DNA from: Bacillus sp. P14.5
Lineage (GTDB): Bacteria > Bacillota > Bacilli > Bacillales > Bacillaceae_B
Length of the DNA stretch: 64,000 nt
Direction: 5' to 3'
Assembly: GCF_003316765.1 (NCBI RefSeq)
Contig: NZ_NIJF01000116.1
Coordinates: forward strand, 186,001-250,000
The position numbers were made by a program, and so were the translations under genes. Of this stretch, positions 9,298 to 18,398 are shown one piece after another (position 1 is the first letter of the stretch; every line of letters begins with the position of its first letter). Under the pieces are notes generated by a model. It had not been told where the DNA came from. It searched no databases and saw only the letters and a list, made by a program, of their open reading frames with translations.

Positions 9298-10203
9298 ATG
9301 CGTGTCACACAAAGTATGCTGACCTCTAACTCTATGAGAAATATGAGCTCATCCTATAACAGGATGGGCAAGCTGCAGGACCAGCTCGCAACAGGAAAAA
9401 AAATCACAAATCCGTCTGACGACCCGGTCGTTGCGATGAAAGGGATGTTTTACCGCTCCAACCTCACAGGGATTGAGCAGTACAAACGAAACCTATCCGA
9501 GCTGTACCTCTGGATGGAAAACTCGGAAGCCGGCATCGATCAAGCGAATCAAGGCTTGCAGCGTGTCCGGGAATTGACGATTCAAGGTAAAAATGACTCA
9601 CTGAGCCCAGAAGACCGAAAAGCGGTTGCCAAAGAGATCGAGCAAATCAAGCAAGACCTTGTGAGTACAGCTGATACTCAAGTTGCAGGACGTTACATCT
9701 TCCACGGAACGGATGTCAGCAGGTCACCAATTGCTGACAAAGGAACTGGAGGCGAAACCGCTCCTCAGGTAGCAACCAATCTTGCCGACGGTGCTATCGA
9801 TAGCTACCATATTGAAGTCTCACGCGGTGTATCTCTAAAAGCAAACGTGAACCCGAACAATGTGTTCAGCCAGGACATGTTTGATACAGTACACAATATT
9901 CAAAAGGCTTTGGAGAGCGGTGACACTTCAACCCTAGATGAGGAACTTGGAAATCTGGATGGGGTTATGGACAATCTTTCTGCTGAACGTTCTGAACTGG
10001 GGGCGCGATACAACCGACTGGAAATGGTGGATGACCGCCTGATGCAGCAGGAAATCACCGCAAGCCGAGTCTTGTCCGACAATGAAGACGCAGACATCGA
10101 GCGGGTAATCACTGATCTGAAAACCCAGGAAAGTGTCCACAGAGCAGCACTTGGAGTCGGTGCAAGAATTATCCAGCCTACATTAATGGATTTCTTAAGA
10201 TAA
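9298..10203 (+). CDS. flgL: Hook-filament junction protein FlgL (HAP3)
   Basis: A 301-residue flagellin-like protein forming the second junction ring, on which the filament grows. The N-terminus MRVTQSMLTSNSMRNMSSSY and the block LATGKKITNPSDDP are family hallmarks; the C-terminal helix region is LGVGARIIQPTLMDFLR. It lies 15 bases after flgK with an AGGATGGTGA site. Confidence 0.96.
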   Translation: MRVTQSMLTSNSMRNMSSSYNRMGKLQDQLATGKKITNPSDDPVVAMKGMFYRSNLTGIEQYKRNLSELYLWMENSEAGIDQANQGLQRVRELTIQGKNDSLSPEDRKAVAKEIEQIKQDLVSTADTQVAGRYIFHGTDVSRSPIADKGTGGETAPQVATNLADGAIDSYHIEVSRGVSLKANVNPNNVFSQDMFDTVHNIQKALESGDTSTLDEELGNLDGVMDNLSAERSELGARYNRLEMVDDRLMQQEITASRVLSDNEDADIERVITDLKTQESVHRAALGVGARIIQPTLMDFLR

Positions 10204-10213
10204 ATCACGCTGA

Positions 10214-10264
10214 GGGACTGACCCTTTAAGGTGTACTGTCACCTTGGGATCAGTCCTTTTTATT
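10214..10264 (+). terminator. Terminator/attenuator between flgL and yviE
   Basis: GGGACTGACCC pairs with GGGATCAGTCC, with an inner AAGGTG/CACCTT stem and a following TTTTTATTTT tract. It probably reduces read-through from the SigD operon into yviE-fliW-csrA. Confidence 0.8.
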
Positions 10265-10278
10265 TTGGAGGTGAAGTT

Positions 10279-10869
10279 ATGAACTTTCCGCAAATCCGCT
10301 TGCAGTCCTCACCCGCAAGCATTACTATCCAAACTACCCCAGGCAGAATGGAAATTCAACAGCCTCCGGCAGAGCTTGATATCCAGCAGCCAAAAGCTAT
10401 AATGGACATAGAAACGACACCCGGCAGATTAACGATCGACCAAACAGAAGCATGGGCAGACATGAATATCAAAAGTGTGTTTCGAATGGCAGCAGAAAAT
10501 GCTCAGGAAGGCCAGCAGACTGCACTGGAAGCAACAGGATCAGCCGCCCAGGATGGCGACGAACTGATGATGATTGAAAACGGCGGTGGAGCGATTGCCT
10601 CCCAAGCCAAACGAAACGGAGAACCGCCGATATATGAGTTTAATATTGGCTGGATACCCAGACATGGAAGCGTCAAGATTCAATACGACCCAGCTTCCGT
10701 AAAAATTAATGCCCATCCTCAAGAAGTTATTAATAATACAAGAATTCAAAAACCAGTTATTGAATTTGAGCGTTCCCAGGTAGAGGTCAACTTGAAACAG
10801 CATCAAACATTGGATATAGATTTTGACGGATTAAAATTTGTCGGCATCAATTACGAACAAGAAATCTAA
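10279..10869 (+). CDS. yviE: YviE-like flagellar operon protein (DUF6470)
   Basis: A 196-residue protein lying immediately upstream of fliW, as yviE does in B. subtilis. Its N-terminal part has short repeated strands (ITIQTTPGRMEIQQPPAELD, then IMDIETTPGRLTIDQ), suggesting a beta-rich fold. The ATG after TTTTGGAGGTGAAGTT is clearly the start. Its role is unknown; context points to flagellar assembly or control. Confidence 0.85.
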   Translation: MNFPQIRLQSSPASITIQTTPGRMEIQQPPAELDIQQPKAIMDIETTPGRLTIDQTEAWADMNIKSVFRMAAENAQEGQQTALEATGSAAQDGDELMMIENGGGAIASQAKRNGEPPIYEFNIGWIPRHGSVKIQYDPASVKINAHPQEVINNTRIQKPVIEFERSQVEVNLKQHQTLDIDFDGLKFVGINYEQEI

Positions 10870-10886
10870 TAGAAGGATTGTGAGAT

Positions 10887-11330
10887 ATGAAGATTTTAAC
10901 GAAGTATCATGGCGATATAAACATAAGCCAAGAAGATATATGGAATTTTGAAGGAGGAATTCCTGGCTTTCTGGAAGAAAAACAATTCGTGCTCCTGCCT
11001 CTGCCACAAATAGATGGTTTTTCAGTTTTACAATCTATTAAAACTGGAGAACTTGGCTTTGTTGTCAGTGACCCTTTTCAATTTTTCACAGACTATGACT
11101 TTACAATAAGTAACTCCACCCTGGAACTTCTTAATTTGAAGGAAGAAAAGAATGTGAAGGTCCTGTCCATCTTAACTGTAAAAGATCCTATAACAGAAAC
11201 AACGGCAAACCTGCAGGCTCCATTGATTTTAAATACAGAAAATTATAAAGGAAAGCAAGTCATCCTTAATGAAACAGATTACAAAACAAAGCATTTCATC
11301 TTCACAACAAAACAACCGGTGAAGGGGTGA
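10887..11330 (+). CDS. fliW: Flagellar assembly factor FliW
   Basis: A 147-residue FliW that binds CsrA and, in exchange, cytoplasmic flagellin: free flagellin releases FliW, which then inhibits CsrA. Hallmarks are the conserved [19 protein letters not shown] segment and [12 protein letters not shown]-like [16 protein letters not shown]. It overlaps neither neighbour and precedes csrA by four bases, the arrangement of the B. subtilis partner-switch pair. Confidence 0.95.
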   Translation: MKILTKYHGDINISQEDIWNFEGGIPGFLEEKQFVLLPLPQIDGFSVLQSIKTGELGFVVSDPFQFFTDYDFTISNSTLELLNLKEEKNVKVLSILTVKDPITETTANLQAPLILNTENYKGKQVILNETDYKTKHFIFTTKQPVKG

Positions 11331-11334
11331 GACG

Positions 11335-11556
11335 ATGCTTGTACTGACAAGGAAAACTGGAGAAGCCATTAAAATAGGTGATGACATCGAAATTACTGTA
11401 CTTAATATGAAGGGCGATCAAATCAAGCTAGGCATTGAAGCTCCCAAACATATCGACATCCACCGAAAAGAAATCTACCTTTCTATCCAGGAGGAAAACG
11501 CAGAAGCATCACTAGGTGTCGACAACCTACTTTCACTTCTTTCAAAAAAACAATAA
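11335..11556 (+). CDS. csrA: Carbon storage regulator CsrA
   Basis: A 73-residue RNA-binding dimer. The start [20 protein letters not shown] and [19 protein letters not shown] contain the two RNA-contacting strands and the GxxAP..I..HR motif. It would repress hag translation by covering the hairpin and SD described in the hag leader. Starts with GGGGTGAGACG just upstream, tightly spaced after fliW. Confidence 0.97.
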   Translation: MLVLTRKTGEAIKIGDDIEITVLNMKGDQIKLGIEAPKHIDIHRKEIYLSIQEENAEASLGVDNLLSLLSKKQ

Positions 11557-11575
11557 AAATATTTTCAAAAACTAT

Positions 11576-11601
11576 TAAAACCAGACTCCTCCTGACGATA
11601 T
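11576..11601 (+). promoter_or_regulatory. SigD promoter of hag
   Basis: TAAA, 14 bases, then GACGATAT, giving transcription that starts about 90 bases before the flagellin ATG. The long leader leaves room for the CsrA hairpin. Confidence 0.85.
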
Positions 11602-11656
11602 AAACAATGTAAAGAGAAAGAAAGGGCGGCCGACCTTTTACTCTCTAAAACAAAGT

Positions 11657-11695
11657 AGTTCACAAGGATGTGGACTCTATATTCAAGGAGGAAAT
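11657..11695 (+). promoter_or_regulatory. CsrA-binding sites in the hag leader
   Basis: AGTTCACA-AGGA-TGTGGACT forms an 8-bp hairpin (one G-U pair) presenting AGGA in its loop, the textbook CsrA site. A second site is the SD itself, TTCAAGGAGGAA. The spacing resembles the BS1/BS2 pair in the B. subtilis hag leader. Binding at both would block ribosome entry. Confidence 0.85.
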
Positions 11696-11701
11696 TATAC
11701 A

Positions 11702-13649
11702 ATGAGAATTAATCATAATATTGCGGCGTTGAACACATATCGTCAGTTGAACGGTGCTAATGAAGGCGCATCAAAATCAATGGAAAAATTGTCTTCGGGA
11801 CTACGAATCAATCGTGCAGGAGACGATGCAGCAGGTCTTGCGATATCTGAAAAAATGCGAGGTCAGATTCGTGGTTTAGATCAAGCATCTCGAAATGCTC
11901 AAGATGGTATTTCTTTTATTCAAACAGCTGAAGGTGCTTTAAATGAAACTCACGATATTTTACAACGTATGCGTGAGTTAGCAGTCCAATCTTCAAACGA
12001 TACTAACACCGATGCAGATCGTGATGAACTTCAAAAGGAAGTTGACCAGCTAGCTGGAGAAATCACGCGTATTTCTAATAACACAGAATTTAATACAAAA
12101 TCACTTTTAAATGGTGCTGTGAGTGATAATGGTGAAAAATCTGCAGTGTTTCAAATCGGTGCAAATAATGGTCAAAACCTATCTTTAGAAATTAAAGCTA
12201 TGGATGCAAAATCTTTAGGTGTTACGCGAGATACAACCGAAGCAACAGCAACGGTGAAAAGTGGTGCAGATATTGGCAGTGTGACAATTGGGGATACGGT
12301 AGGATCGAAAGTAATAGATTCAGCTAATATTACTTTTGATTATGCGTCCACAACTGATCAAGCTGCAAAGATAACCGCTACTGGCTCGTTTACCTCTGCA
12401 GACTTAGCTGCTCTTTCCGATGGTGATAACGAAATTGTTATTTCAGTAGATGGTACTGATTATACTCTAAATGAAACTGCTTTAAAAGCATGGGATAATG
12501 CTTCTGGACATGATGCTATTGGAGATACTGTTGCGTTTTTAGGAAATGCAGTAGATGGTTCGGGAAATAAACTTAGCACAGTAGCTACTATCTCAGATAA
12601 TGGATCAGGGAAACTTACCATTGAAGACAAAACAATTGATGGTGGTACAGTAAGTATTGCGATTAACGGTGCAAGTGCGTCAACAGTAGAAGGAGTATTT
12701 GGTTTTGATAGTACTGAAACTTCTACAGGGACTACGGCTGGAAAGGCAATTACTGTATCTGATGGATCAGCTTCCAAAACATTCTCGATTACTGATGAAA
12801 CTGCTACAACATTTTCTACAGGTAGTGATTCAGACTGGGGTGGTTTGTCAATAAGTATGACAAGTGGGGCGGATTTATCTGATTTAGATCAATCAGGAGA
12901 TGGACTCACTATGTCAGTAACAACTAATACTTCTACCTCAGCTACCTTTAATAGTGGTTCAAAGACAGCAGATGCAAGTGTTGCTGGAGGTATAGATATT
13001 TCTTCTCAATCTGCAGCTGATTCCGCTATTACTGAGATAAATGAAGCTATTGAAACTGTATCAGCAGAACGATCAAAATTAGGTGCTTACCAAAACCGCC
13101 TAGAGCACACAATCAACAACTTAGGAACATCTTCTGAAAACCTAACTGCTGCGGAATCACGTATCCGTGACGTAGATTATGCTCTAGCTGCCTAAACAGC
13201 AACGAGCACAGTCGTCCTGGCTGGTAACGGTCAGAGATCATTATCGGGTGAATTGCTGGAAACCCCTGAAGCTTTTCTTGCCACAACGCAACTGGAAACA
13301 GTAGACGTGAGGGCTTGAAAAAAGAAAAGATTGGGCAATCAGCAGCCAAGCTCCTGTCTCGAAAGAGTGGAGAAGGTTCAACGACTAGGATAGACCATCT
13401 AAGGCGAAAGCTATGGTGATGAAATCCGTAGGTAAAACAATGTACATCAGCATTGTGAATCCGAAGTGCCCGGCCCCTACCAATCTGGAGGGTGAAGATA
13501 TAGTCTGGTCATTTATGAAAGTAAATGTTCGCACGATGGCGAAAGAAATGATGAACCAAACAAAAGAAAGTATCCTTGCTCAAGCTTCTCAAGCTATGCT
13601 TGCAAAAGCGAACCAAAACCCACAAGGTGTACTTCAACTTCTTCGTTAA
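11702..13649 (+). CDS. hag: Flagellin Hag, split by a group I intron
   Basis: Filament subunit in two exons (11702-13177 and 13536-13649) that join to a 529-residue protein. Exon 1 carries the N-terminal D0/D1 part (MRINHNIAALNTYRQLNGA, LSSGLRINRAGDDAAGLAI), a long Ser/Thr/Ala/Gly-rich variable domain and the start of the C-terminal helix, to RIRDVD. Unspliced, translation stops after YALAA. Exon 2 resumes at MAKEMMNQTKESILAQASQ and ends QGVLQLLR, giving the canonical RIRDVD-MAKEMM join. The protein is much longer than the 304-residue B. subtilis Hag because of the variable domain, whose codons are more AT-rich than neighbouring genes. Confidence 0.93.
13178..13535 (+). ncRNA. Group I self-splicing intron in hag, no endonuclease
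   Basis: Boundaries follow from the protein join and agree with ribozyme rules: the last exon base U13177 can pair with G13211 (P1, with 13175-13176/13212-13213), and the intron ends in G. Other helices can be drawn: 13217-13223/13228-13234 (P2-like, GTAA loop), P4 13253-13258/13340-13345, P6 13351-13354/13369-13372 with a CTC-GAAA-GAG hairpin, P7 13383-13387/13501-13505 and P8 13394-13398/13413-13417. The core GTTCAACGACTAG is typical of group I J6/7-P7. No homing endonuclease ORF fits in 358 nt. Group I introns in bacillus flagellin genes have been reported before. P10 is not obvious by eye. Confidence 0.92.
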
Positions 13650-13665
13650 TTACTATGAAGTTTCT

Positions 13666-13697
13666 GGAGACTCTAGTTTCACTAGGGTCTCTTTTTC
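13666..13697 (+). terminator. Intrinsic terminator after hag
   Basis: AGACTCTAG and CTAGGGTCT pair around TTTCA and are followed by CTTTTTCT. Confidence 0.88.
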
Positions 13698-14323
13698 TAT
13701 TAATGAAGCTCCAAAATAAAGCATAGGCTGGCAAGTATACTGAAGTTTAACCCAGTTTCCTTCTTAAGCCTATCCAATAATAAATGGTTCTGACTAATGC
13801 GAAATTGATAGGGGTTTGTCTATTTACTATATTCAAAGAAAAGAGCACTATTTTATTGATGCATTTCCTTTAACTTTGTTAACGACCTTAAAGCTTTATA
13901 AAATTGGAAGGCAGGAGAAATCGATATCTCCTGTGGTGAGTAAATAGTTTATCTCTTTGCACCTACCGATAGAGGCAGTTCGCAAGATTTTTTTTTCTTA
14001 TCATGGAGCTGTATGAATCAGAAAAATAATACTGGAAACACCGTGGGAATTCTCCAGCCTCTACTGAAACTTTACCATCAAAGAAATCCAGAAGCGCTAA
14101 TTTTCTTTCCGAAAATTTGTTTTATGAATTTTAAAGACCGCCTCCATAAGGCTTGCTTTTTTGTTATAATTCAAGACAGTTTGGTTAGTGTATAAACTCT
14201 ATCATGTAAGATATCATGGTTCATCTTAATGGATCACTCTATATTAATGAGTCCCATGGATTATTGATGCCCATATTAGAGTTATGTATATTGCCGGAAG
14301 TCTAAATATTAGGAAGTGAAAAA
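13698..14323. other. Intergenic, no gene recognised
   Basis: About 625 bases between the hag terminator and the methyltransferase. It is AT-rich with no convincing coding frame, repeat or structured RNA. A 60-codon ORF inside has no ribosome-binding site and no recognisable motif. Confidence 0.6.
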
Positions 14324-15190
14324 ATGTCATCCCAAGAAAAAGATCAATTAGGCCAGTTCATACCCTTGCATTACCATTATCAAATGCTGTCTGATCGTGA
14401 TAGAGTCCAGGCATTTAAGATGGCAATTGAACGAATTGTAAAACCTGAACATAGAGTTGTTGAGTTCGGAAGCGGCACAGGGGTATTATCTTTTTTCGCA
14501 GCAAAACAAGGTGCGAAGGTTCAATCTATTGAATTCAACCCAGCCCTAGTAGAAAGAAGTAGAGCTTTGATTAAACAAAACGGGATGGGAGATCGTGTAG
14601 AGGTGATCGAGGCTGATGCTTCCCAATGGGTTCCGTCAGAGCCAGTCGATGTCGTTGTTTGTGAAATGTTACATAGTGCTCTTTTGCGTGAAAAACAGGT
14701 CGAGGTAATTGAAGCCTTTCGAAAAAATCACAAAGAAAAATTTGGCGAAATTCCTATCATGATTCCTTCAGCAACCTTGCTTGGTGTCCAGCCAGTATTG
14801 CAGGAATATTCCTTCGAAGGTTATTATGCACCGGTGCCGCTCTTTCAATCTCCATATATTATTTCACCGGAGACCCAGGATGTACATAACCCTGAGGTGT
14901 ATCACATTATTGATTATGATCATGCCGAAGTGGAAGCCTATTCTTGTCATACATCTTTTTCCTTTCAACAAGAGGCTGAGTTTAATGCTTTCCGGTTCAT
15001 TACAAAGAACCTGCTGGCAAGTGATCCGCATGGGAAGGATATGGTTGATTGGCATAATCAATATCTGATTCTTCCTGCTGAAAGGAACATATCGGTTAAT
15101 GCAGGACAAATAATTTCAATCTCCTTTTCGTACACCCCTGGTGATTCAATTGAAGCATTATCTCAATCTCTTAAGGTTTCTGTTCAATAA
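14324..15190 (+). CDS. PRMT-like class I SAM-dependent methyltransferase
   Basis: A 288-residue methyltransferase with an arginine-methyltransferase-like layout. HYHYQMLSDRDRVQAFKMAI resembles the PRMT helix (H..ML.D..R). Then come motif I VVEFGSGTGVLSFFAA, an acidic post-I IEFNP, and VVCEMLHSALLRE, which sits where PRMTs have their double-E loop. A C-terminal beta-barrel-like half follows. It stands alone between the hag terminator and the flaG promoter, a place where flagellin-modifying genes are often found, so flagellin or a flagellar protein is a guess for the substrate. AGGAAGTG precedes the ATG. Small-molecule or RNA methylation remains possible. Confidence 0.8.
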   Translation: MSSQEKDQLGQFIPLHYHYQMLSDRDRVQAFKMAIERIVKPEHRVVEFGSGTGVLSFFAAKQGAKVQSIEFNPALVERSRALIKQNGMGDRVEVIEADASQWVPSEPVDVVVCEMLHSALLREKQVEVIEAFRKNHKEKFGEIPIMIPSATLLGVQPVLQEYSFEGYYAPVPLFQSPYIISPETQDVHNPEVYHIIDYDHAEVEAYSCHTSFSFQQEAEFNAFRFITKNLLASDPHGKDMVDWHNQYLILPAERNISVNAGQIISISFSYTPGDSIEALSQSLKVSVQ

Positions 15191-15290
15191 GAGACCTTTA
15201 AGCAGTCCTGCTCAATCTCACGAGCATTCTTGCAAAACAAATCCAATTGATGTTTGTACTTTAGCTTCCTCGTAATGTTTAATGAACTTC

Positions 15291-15320
15291 AAGAGACTCC
15301 AATTCAATGGGGTCTCTTTG
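15291..15320 (+). terminator. Intrinsic terminator after the methyltransferase gene
   Basis: AAGAGACTCC and GGGGTCTCTTTG pair around AATTCAAT, with a short T tract. Confidence 0.75.
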
Positions 15321-15357
15321 TTGTTCACGAAAAGCTGCACTAAACGCTCTCTTCAAC

Positions 15358-15385
15358 TAAACAATTCTGTTTCTCAAGCCGATAT
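15358..15385 (+). promoter_or_regulatory. SigD promoter of the flaG-fliD-fliS-fliT operon
   Basis: TAAA, 16 bases, then GCCGATAT, 31 bases before the flaG start. Confidence 0.88.
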
Positions 15386-15415
15386 AACCCATATAACCCA
15401 TAGGAGGATCAGAAC

Positions 15416-15775
15416 ATGATCGAAAAAGTGACAGGTGGAACATCGGCTTTTCAATCAATATCTACTCATCAAAGCAAGGAAGTAAAGGAATTAGAAGCTA
15501 TAGAAAGAGTGCAGGATGAACGGCAAGATTCTACTACACAAGAGCCTGTCACAAAAGAAAAGGTAGAAGAAGTCGTAAGTGGAGTGAATGAATTCCTGAA
15601 TGCCTCTGACACTTCAATTCAATTCCAATTTCACGAAAAATTAAAAGAATACTATGTAACAATTGTCGATAATAACTCAAAAGAAATCGTCCGTGAAATT
15701 CCCGCAAAGAAGATGCTGGATATGTATGCGGCGATGACTGAATTTATAGGATTAATGGTAGACAAAAAGATTTAG
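15416..15775 (+). CDS. flaG: FlaG family flagellar protein
   Basis: A 119-residue FlaG protein with the conserved C-terminal core (LNASDTSIQFQFHEKLKEYY, then IVDNNSKEIVREIPAKKMLD) behind a charged, low-complexity N-terminus. FlaG proteins influence filament length in other species. First gene of the SigD operon, followed 16 bases later by fliD; AGGAGG lies 7 bases before the ATG. Confidence 0.93.
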   Translation: MIEKVTGGTSAFQSISTHQSKEVKELEAIERVQDERQDSTTQEPVTKEKVEEVVSGVNEFLNASDTSIQFQFHEKLKEYYVTIVDNNSKEIVREIPAKKMLDMYAAMTEFIGLMVDKKI

Positions 15776-15790
15776 AGATGAGGTGGCACT

Positions 15791-17308
15791 GTGAGTGACA
15801 TGAGAATAGGCGGTTTGGCGACGGGAATGGATACGGACCAAATCGTAAAAGATTTGATGAAGGCGGAGAAATTGCCTTTGGATAAAATGGAACAAAAGAA
15901 AACCTATATGGAATGGCAGCGTGATGATTACCGGGAGATCAATAAAGAGTTGTTTGATTTCAGTAACTCGATTTTTGATGGAGTTATGAAGCAGAGTACG
16001 TTTACTCAGAAGACAGTAAATATCTCTAACCCTGATGCGGTATCCATAAGGAACATCAATTCTACTTCTGATTTTTCAGGAACCTTAAATGTCGAAAGCC
16101 TGGCGACCGCTGCCAGGATGATTAGCAGTCAGGGCCTCAAGGATAAGGACGGAGCTGACCTCGATACCACTAAGACGTTAAGTGAGCTGTTCGGTACGGC
16201 AGACGGAGAAGAAATGATCATTAGCGCGATCGGTGCAGACGGCCAAATGAAGGAACATAAGGTTGAGTTAGAAGCAGATATGACTTTTAACAGCCTCGTC
16301 AGCAAGATCAATAGAGAAACTGGTGTATCGGTATTTTATGATTCCCATTCTAAGCAAATGTCTCTTACAGCCAAGAATACCGGAAACATTGAAGGGGGAG
16401 CGGAGATTTCGCTCTCAGGCAGCCTGGTGGCAGATTACTTTAACATGGATGCGGACAGTGATGCGGCAGTGACTTCAAACAGGGGTTCTGCAGGTACTAA
16501 CGCAGTTTTTGAGTACAATGGGCTTTCAACAGAGCGGACATCTAATACCTTTACAATCAATGGATTTGAACTAACATTAAAAGACGCGACAACTTCACCT
16601 GTGACCTTCAGTTCAGCAACAGACACAGATAAAGTCCTTGAAAAAATAGTGAAATTCGTCGACGACTATAATAAACTCATTGAAAAAGTAAACGGTGAAC
16701 TTGGAGAGAAGAAATTCCGTGACTTCCAGCCGTTGACTGCTGAACAAAAAGAAGCGATGGAAGAGAAGGAAATAGAGCTTTGGGAAGAGAAGGCGCGTAG
16801 CGGCACCCTTCGTAATGACTCTGTGCTTTCTTCTGCTATGAATAAAATGAGGACAGACTTGTATACTCCGATTTCAGGGGGAACATCAGAGACGAATCAA
16901 CTCGCTCAAATCGGTATAAAAACATCAAGCAATTATCTTGATCGTGGTAAACTGATCATCGATGAAAACAAGCTGAAAGAAGCTATTTCCAAAGATCCAA
17001 ATGCGATTTATGAGCTTTTTGCCAAGAACGGAGAAACTGACGGCGAAAAAGGAATTGCCCGCCGCTTAAGAGACACGATTGGTTCCACAATGGACAGCAT
17101 CGAGCAGAAAGCAGGAAAGCTGACCAGCACAAACTCAACTTTTACATTGGGAAGAAATCTGGACAGCATCGATAACCAGATGACCCGCTTCCAAGATCGT
17201 CTGGGACAAATAGAAGACCGCTACTGGCGCCAATTCACAGCCATGGAAAAAGCGATTCAGCAGGCGAATTCACAATCATCTTACCTAATGCAGCAATTCA
17301 GTATGTAA
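15791..17308 (+). CDS. fliD: Flagellar filament cap FliD (HAP2)
   Basis: A 505-residue capping protein that folds and adds flagellin at the filament tip. The N-terminus MRIGGLATGMDTDQIVKDLM is the family signature, with coiled-coil ends that form D0/D1 and a central beta-rich region. The C-terminus ends in amphipathic FTAMEKAIQQANSQSSYL. It starts at GTG four codons before MRIGG, with GAGGTGGCACT upstream. Confidence 0.95.
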   Translation: MSDMRIGGLATGMDTDQIVKDLMKAEKLPLDKMEQKKTYMEWQRDDYREINKELFDFSNSIFDGVMKQSTFTQKTVNISNPDAVSIRNINSTSDFSGTLNVESLATAARMISSQGLKDKDGADLDTTKTLSELFGTADGEEMIISAIGADGQMKEHKVELEADMTFNSLVSKINRETGVSVFYDSHSKQMSLTAKNTGNIEGGAEISLSGSLVADYFNMDADSDAAVTSNRGSAGTNAVFEYNGLSTERTSNTFTINGFELTLKDATTSPVTFSSATDTDKVLEKIVKFVDDYNKLIEKVNGELGEKKFRDFQPLTAEQKEAMEEKEIELWEEKARSGTLRNDSVLSSAMNKMRTDLYTPISGGTSETNQLAQIGIKTSSNYLDRGKLIIDENKLKEAISKDPNAIYELFAKNGETDGEKGIARRLRDTIGSTMDSIEQKAGKLTSTNSTFTLGRNLDSIDNQMTRFQDRLGQIEDRYWRQFTAMEKAIQQANSQSSYLMQQFSM

Positions 17309-17482
17309 AAACAATTGTGATAATGTAAGACTTTTCACTGATACAACAATCACCCAGATTTTATGGCTCAGAGAGCTGGTGGAATCAGAAAGAATGCTCA
17401 ATTAGTCAACAGCCTAATCTCTCTATAGTGATTATAAGGCCATTTCTAATAGATTGTTGTTATTATAAATATTCTTACAGGT

Positions 17483-17592
17483 GTTGATTGTAGCGGAAGA
17501 CGTACGATCTCCTGCGGGACTAGCGGGCAGGTGAGACCCCGCAGGCTCACCGCACGCCCCGCGGAGTCGTGCGTCTGGAGCGGAGATCAACT
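17483..17592. repeat. GC-rich dispersed palindromic element, copy R2 (within operon)
   Basis: TAGCGGAAGACGTACGATCTCCTGCGG... through GCGGAGTCGTGCGTCTGGAGCGGAGATC. It is inserted between fliD and fliS, so it is transcribed as part of the flaG operon, where its outer arms could form a stem. Confidence 0.85.
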
Positions 17593-17646
17593 ACTTTTTA
17601 CTTATTTCAATAAGCGACAAGCTAAACCAATTAAAGGAGTGTCATT

Positions 17647-18051
17647 ATGGCTATCAACAATCCTTATAAAGCCTATCAAAATAATTCGGTTACAACGGCT
17701 TCACCAGGTGAATTGACCCTGATGCTTTATAACGGAAGCTTAAAGTTCATTCACATCGCCAAGAAAGCCATCCAAGAGAAAAATGTCGAAATTAAAAACA
17801 CCAACATCCAAAAGGCACAAGCTATTGTCCAGGAATTGATGGTGACGTTGAATATGGATATCCCCATGTCGAAAAATATCTTATCCCTTTATGACTACAT
17901 CAACCGCCGCCTGATGGAAGCAAACATCAAGAGTGACGTCGCTATTCTTGATGAAGCGGAAGGAATGCTGACGGAACTGCGTGATACATGGAAGCAGGTC
18001 ATCCAAATCAATCGCCAGCAGCAGCACGGCGGCCAGCGTGACCAGGCGTAA
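17647..18051 (+). CDS. fliS: Flagellin export chaperone FliS
   Basis: A 134-residue helical chaperone that holds the C-terminal D0 helix of flagellin before secretion. It has the conserved start NPYKAYQNNSVTTASPGELT and LMLYNGSLKFI. AAAGGAGTG precedes the ATG. It overlaps fliT by one base (TAATG). Confidence 0.96.
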   Translation: MAINNPYKAYQNNSVTTASPGELTLMLYNGSLKFIHIAKKAIQEKNVEIKNTNIQKAQAIVQELMVTLNMDIPMSKNILSLYDYINRRLMEANIKSDVAILDEAEGMLTELRDTWKQVIQINRQQQHGGQRDQA

Positions 18052-18398
18052 TGAGTAAGGTCCAAGAGTGCTATACCATTACAGAAAAGCTGGCAGCGCT
18101 GATAAAAAGCCCATATGAAACAAAACGCGATGAGGTTATAGCGGAAATCGAAGCTTTACTGGACCAACGCCAATCAGCTATGGCCGACATGACAAGGCCA
18201 TATTCAGATGAAGAAAAAGAGCTGGGCAAACAAATCCTGGCTTGGAATTCAGAAATTGAAAGAGGCCTTGCTAATTTGCGCAGCGATATCAAGCGGAACA
18301 TGAATAGTGTGGCTAAGAAGAAAACCTCTGCCAAGAAGTACACGAATCCATATGAATCCATGCAGTTCGACGGAATGTTTTACGATAAAAAGAAATGA
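18051..18398 (+). CDS. fliT: FliT-like flagellar chaperone
   Basis: A 115-residue helical protein directly coupled to fliS, in the place of fliT (yvzD-like) in bacilli. FliT binds FliD before export. Residues 1-75 look like a helical bundle; the C-terminus is strongly basic (KKKTSAKKYTNPYESMQF). Sequence conservation in this family is low, so the call rests mostly on position and helical make-up. Confidence 0.8.
   Translation: MSKVQECYTITEKLAALIKSPYETKRDEVIAEIEALLDQRQSAMADMTRPYSDEEKELGKQILAWNSEIERGLANLRSDIKRNMNSVAKKKTSAKKYTNPYESMQFDGMFYDKKK

Noticed and set aside
11702-13195. hag as a truncated pseudogene
   Set aside because: The stop lies in a well-formed group I intron and the exons join to canonical flagellin.
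13413-13649. Separate small gene after hag
   Set aside because: It is the second exon plus the end of the group I intron; the first 41 codons lie inside ribozyme helices.
14013-14195. 60-codon ORF between hag and the methyltransferase gene
   Set aside because: No ribosome site, no motif, AT-rich composition.
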